DNA from: Variovorax atrisoli 110B
GTDB lineage: Bacteria > Pseudomonadota > Gammaproteobacteria > Burkholderiales > Burkholderiaceae_C
Assembly (NCBI RefSeq): GCF_000382045.1
Contig: NZ_KB907460.1
Location: 144,757 to 208,756 of the forward strand
Length of the DNA: 64,000 nt
Direction of reading: 5' to 3'
Part shown: one piece after another, positions 60,966-64,000 of the stretch
Layout: every line of letters starts with the position of its first letter
Numbering within the stretch: position 1 is the first letter of the stretch
Made by a program: the position numbers and the translations under genes
Notes under the pieces: generated by a model
Told to the model about the DNA's origin: nothing
The model's database searches: none
Seen by the model: the letters and a program-made list of their open reading frames with translations, nothing else

Positions 60966-60993
60966 GACCCGCCTGAAAACAAAGGACCGCCAA

Positions 60994-63933
60994 GTGTTCA
61001 GCTTCCTGTCTCGCGAGCCCGTGCACGACCCGCTGGCAGCGCCCACGCCCACGGCCGACACCACGGTCAAGACCACCACCTGCTACATGTGCGCCTGCCG
61101 CTGCGGCATCCGGGTGCACCTGCGCGAGGGCGAGAAGGGCCCCGAGGTCCGCTACATCGACGGTAACCCGAACCACCCGCTGAACCAGGGCGTGATCTGC
61201 GCCAAGGGCTCCTCGGGGATCATGAAGCAGGTGTCCCCCGCGCGCATCACGCAGCCGCTGCTGCGCAAGGCCGGCAGCGAGCGCGGCGCGGGCGAGTTCG
61301 AGCCGATCAGCTGGGAGCGCGCCTTCGACATGCTGACCGAGAGGCTCGCGAAGATCCGTGCCACCGATCCGAAGAAATTCGCGCTCTTCACCGGGCGCGA
61401 CCAGATGCAGGCGCTCACCGGCCTCTTCGCGCGGCAGTTCGGCACGCCCAACTACGCGGCGCACGGCGGCTTCTGCTCGGTCAACATGGCCGCGGGAATG
61501 ATCTACACCATCGGCGGCAGCTTCTGGGAATTCGGCGGGCCCGACCTCGAGCGCGCCAGGCTCTTCGTGATGATCGGCACGGCCGAGGACCATCACAGCA
61601 ACCCGATGAAGATCGCCATCAGCAAGTTCAAGCGCGCTGGCGGCCGCTTCATCTCCATCAACCCGGTGCGCACCGGCTATTCGGCCATTGCCGACGAGTG
61701 GATCCCGATCAAGCCCGGCACCGACGGCGCGCTCTTCATGGCGCTGCTGCACGAGCTGATCGGCAACGAGCTGGTGGACCACGCATTCCTCAAGCGCTTC
61801 ACCAACGCGCCGCAGCTGGTGGTGCTCGACGACTGCGAGCGCGAGGGGCTGTTCGCCTTCGATCCCGAGCGCGGCCCGCCGGGCGACGGTCGCAATCCGC
61901 ACAACAAGCTGGTGTGGGACAAGGCCAGCGGCAGCGTGAAGCCCGCGTACCCCGAAGGCATCGCCGATGGCTGCGACCCCGCGCTCGAAGGCCACTACAC
62001 GCTGGCCGACGGCACGCGCGTCGCGCCTTCGTTCCAGCTGCTGCGCGAGCGCGTGGCGAGCTGCACGCCCGAGTGGGCGCAGGCCATCACCGGCATCGAC
62101 GCGGCGCGAATCCGCAAGCTGGCGCGGGAGATGGGCGAGACGGCGCTGAAGCAGGCCTTCGAGCTGCCCATTCCGTGGACCGACGCATGGGGCAGGAAGC
62201 ACGAGACCACGCAGGCGAGGCCCGTGGCCTTTCATGCGATGCGCGGACTCGCGGCGCATTCCAACGGCTTCCAGACGGTGCGTGCGCTGGCCGTGCTGAT
62301 GAGCGTGCTCGGCACCATCGACGCGCCGGGCGGCTTCAGGCACAAGGCGCCGTACCCGCGCCACATCGTGCCGAACTACAGGGCCTTCAACGACCCCGGC
62401 ATGATCCAGCCGAACACGCCGCTCAATGCCGCGCCGCTGGGCTTTCCGGCCAGCCCCGACGAACTGGCGATCAACCCCGACGGCTCGCCGATCCGCATCG
62501 ACCATGCGTTCTCGTGGGAGCACCCGCTGTCGGCGCACGGGCTCATGCACAACGTGATCACCAATGCGGTGAAGGGCGACCCGTACCGCATCGACACGCT
62601 GCTGATCTTCATGGCCAACATGGCATGGAACTCCAGCATGAACACGATGGCGGTGCGCGAGATGCTCAACCGCAAGGATGAGAAGGGCGAGCACATGATC
62701 CCCTTCCTGGTGGTGTGCGACGCCTTCCAGAGCGAGACCGTGGCCTTCGCCGACCTCGTGCTGCCCGACACCACCTACCTCGAGCGCCACGACGTGATGG
62801 GCATGCTCGACCGTCCGATCTCGGAGTTCGACGGGCCCGTCGATTCGGTCCGCATTCCGGTGGTGCCGCCCACGGGGCAGTGCAAGCCCTTCCAGGAGGT
62901 GCTGATCGAGCTGGCCTCGCGGCTGAAGTTTCCGGCCTTCACCACGCCCGAGGGCGGGCGCAAGTACAGCGGCTACCCGGACTTCATCGTCAACTTCGAG
63001 CCGCAGCCGGGTATCGGCTTCCTGATGGGCTGGCGCGGCAAGGACGGCACCGAGCACCTGCGCGGCGCGCCGAACCCGAAGCAGTGGGAGGCCTACGAGA
63101 AGAACAACTGCGTCTTCCACTACCACATGCCCGAGACCATGCACTACATGCGCAACTGGAACCGGGAGTACCTCGATTTCGCGAAGGACAAGGGCTGGCG
63201 CCAGCGCAACGACCCGGTGCAGCTGGCGCTGTACTCCGACACGCTGCAGAGCTTCAGGCTCGCGGCGCAGGGCAAGGCCCCGGGTCGGCAGCCGCCCGAT
63301 GCGCTGCGCGAGCGCATCGACACGTATTTCGATCCGCTGCCCTTCTGGTATCCGCCACTGGAAGAAGCGGCGACCGATCTCGATGCGTTCCCGCTCAATG
63401 CGCTCACGCAGCGGCCGATGGCCATGTACCACTCGTGGGACTCGCAGAACGCATGGCTCAGGCAGATACACAGCCACAACTACCTGCACGTGAACCCGGT
63501 GACCGCGCAGGCCGCAGGCATCGCCGACGGCGGCTGGTGCTGGGTCGAGAGCCGCTGGGGCAAGGTGCGCTGCATGCTCCGCCACAGCGAGGCGGTGGAG
63601 CCCGGCACCGTGTGGACCTGGAACGCCATCGGCAAGGCCGACGGCGCATGGCAGCTCGCGCCGGGCGCGGACGAGGCGCGCAAGGGTTTCCTGCTGAACC
63701 ACCTGATCAGCGAGGAGCTGCCCTGTGCAGGCACCGCGAGCGGGACCATCAGCAACTCCGACCCCATCACCGGACAGGCGGGCTGGTACGACGTGCGCGT
63801 GCGCATACGGCCGGCCGAGCCGGGTGAGCCTGAGGAGAGCTATCCGCAGGTTGCGAGCATGCCGGCCGTGCCTGGGGTGCTGGGGAAGGCGGCGAGTGTG
63901 CTGACGTACTTTGCGGGGAGGGCTCGGAAATGA
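60994..63933 (+). CDS. soeA: SoeA-type sulfite dehydrogenase, molybdopterin catalytic subunit
   Basis: The 979-residue molybdenum/iron-sulfur oxidoreductase has a [4Fe-4S] site C30, C33, C37 and C69 and the conserved GVICAKGSSGIMKQVSPARI, then ALFTGRDQMQALTGLFARQF and HGGFCSVNMAAGMIYTIGGS, which I associate with the SoeA family. C-terminal molybdopterin-binding sequence includes HSWDSQNAWLRQIHSHNYL and GFLLNHLISEEL. SoeABC oxidises sulfite at the cytoplasmic face of the membrane and passes electrons to quinone. No SoeB or SoeC gene follows within the window. It may detoxify sulfite released by Xsc 12 kb upstream. A formate-dehydrogenase-like relative is the alternative. Confidence 0.87.
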   Translation: MFSFLSREPVHDPLAAPTPTADTTVKTTTCYMCACRCGIRVHLREGEKGPEVRYIDGNPNHPLNQGVICAKGSSGIMKQVSPARITQPLLRKAGSERGAGEFEPISWERAFDMLTERLAKIRATDPKKFALFTGRDQMQALTGLFARQFGTPNYAAHGGFCSVNMAAGMIYTIGGSFWEFGGPDLERARLFVMIGTAEDHHSNPMKIAISKFKRAGGRFISINPVRTGYSAIADEWIPIKPGTDGALFMALLHELIGNELVDHAFLKRFTNAPQLVVLDDCEREGLFAFDPERGPPGDGRNPHNKLVWDKASGSVKPAYPEGIADGCDPALEGHYTLADGTRVAPSFQLLRERVASCTPEWAQAITGIDAARIRKLAREMGETALKQAFELPIPWTDAWGRKHETTQARPVAFHAMRGLAAHSNGFQTVRALAVLMSVLGTIDAPGGFRHKAPYPRHIVPNYRAFNDPGMIQPNTPLNAAPLGFPASPDELAINPDGSPIRIDHAFSWEHPLSAHGLMHNVITNAVKGDPYRIDTLLIFMANMAWNSSMNTMAVREMLNRKDEKGEHMIPFLVVCDAFQSETVAFADLVLPDTTYLERHDVMGMLDRPISEFDGPVDSVRIPVVPPTGQCKPFQEVLIELASRLKFPAFTTPEGGRKYSGYPDFIVNFEPQPGIGFLMGWRGKDGTEHLRGAPNPKQWEAYEKNNCVFHYHMPETMHYMRNWNREYLDFAKDKGWRQRNDPVQLALYSDTLQSFRLAAQGKAPGRQPPDALRERIDTYFDPLPFWYPPLEEAATDLDAFPLNALTQRPMAMYHSWDSQNAWLRQIHSHNYLHVNPVTAQAAGIADGGWCWVESRWGKVRCMLRHSEAVEPGTVWTWNAIGKADGAWQLAPGADEARKGFLLNHLISEELPCAGTASGTISNSDPITGQAGWYDVRVRIRPAEPGEPEESYPQVASMPAVPGVLGKAASVLTYFAGRARK

Positions 63934-63976
63934 TGCAGTGGCTCAGGGACCTCATGACGTCCGCCCCGGTCTTGCC

Positions 63977-63997
63977 CCCTCCCCCTCTGGGGGAGGG
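63977..63997. repeat. GC-rich hairpin after soeA, REP-like
   Basis: A perfect nine-base inverted repeat with a three-base loop (CCCTCCCCC-tct-GGGGGAGGG) lies 44 bases after the soeA stop and runs to the window edge. It may be part of a REP family or a terminator; the element is probably cut by the window end. Confidence 0.55.
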
Positions 63998-64000
63998 CAG

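Noticed and set aside
63930..64000. Partial gene starting ATGATG overlapping the soeA stop
   Set aside because: The frame soon translates the GC-rich hairpin into a Pro/Gly run and shows no SoeB-like ferredoxin motif; not enough sequence to support a gene.

Overview
The window is a high-GC, densely coded stretch with typical Burkholderiales gene content: several LysR and IclR regulators, an orphan Bug/TctC-type receptor, DHA2 and MHS transporters, and a REP-like palindrome of the kind common in Comamonadaceae. A Variovorax-like organism is the best guess; this is inferred from gene content and base composition, not from a marker gene. I see no rRNA, tRNA, CRISPR array, phage or transposase.

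Region 1 (1-7836, minus strand) is an operon-like block for a surface fibre. In reading order it holds a degenerate EAL protein, a 93-residue protein, a small secreted HfaA-like protein, a CsgG/HfaB-family lipoprotein pore with an OmpA-like tail, and a giant repetitive secreted protein (HfaD-like) that runs off the left edge. It resembles the Caulobacter holdfast-anchor (hfaABD) arrangement placed under an inactive c-di-GMP-type domain, and is the most unusual system here.

Region 2 (8491-28883) is mixed accessory content: a TRIC channel, a divergent DHA2 exporter/LysR pair, an active GAF-GGDEF cyclase, a DUF1295 membrane enzyme, a Gly-rich classical autotransporter, a TetR/O-methyltransferase pair, an MFS exporter, a three-gene molybdenum hydroxylase operon with a tri-haem cytochrome c, a methyltransferase and a LuxR-type protein.

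Region 3 (28902-49629) looks like a C2-sulfonate island. A GMC alcohol dehydrogenase plus MHS transporter is a candidate isethionate module. SauS/SauT-like enzymes, a TauE/SafE exporter and a Bug receptor form a candidate sulfoacetate module. Both would converge on sulfoacetaldehyde acetyltransferase (Xsc) followed by acetate kinase. Three IclR regulators and three promoters carrying a GGAAC/GTTCC dyad suggest common control. Embedded in it are a CobS/CobT-like AAA+/VWA pair with no CobN, and an orphan barstar-domain gene. A SoeA-type sulfite dehydrogenase catalytic subunit at 60994-63933 may belong to the same sulfur pathway.

Region 4 (49715-59962) is a LysR-controlled pair of divergent operons. 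One encodes biotin carboxylase, PxpB, PxpC and a BCCP; the other a DUF1445 protein and a complete Liv-type ABC transporter. A TTCA-N7-TGAACAG dyad lies in front of both. No PxpA homologue is present, so the substrate may not be 5-oxoproline. The window ends inside a REP-like hairpin after soeA.
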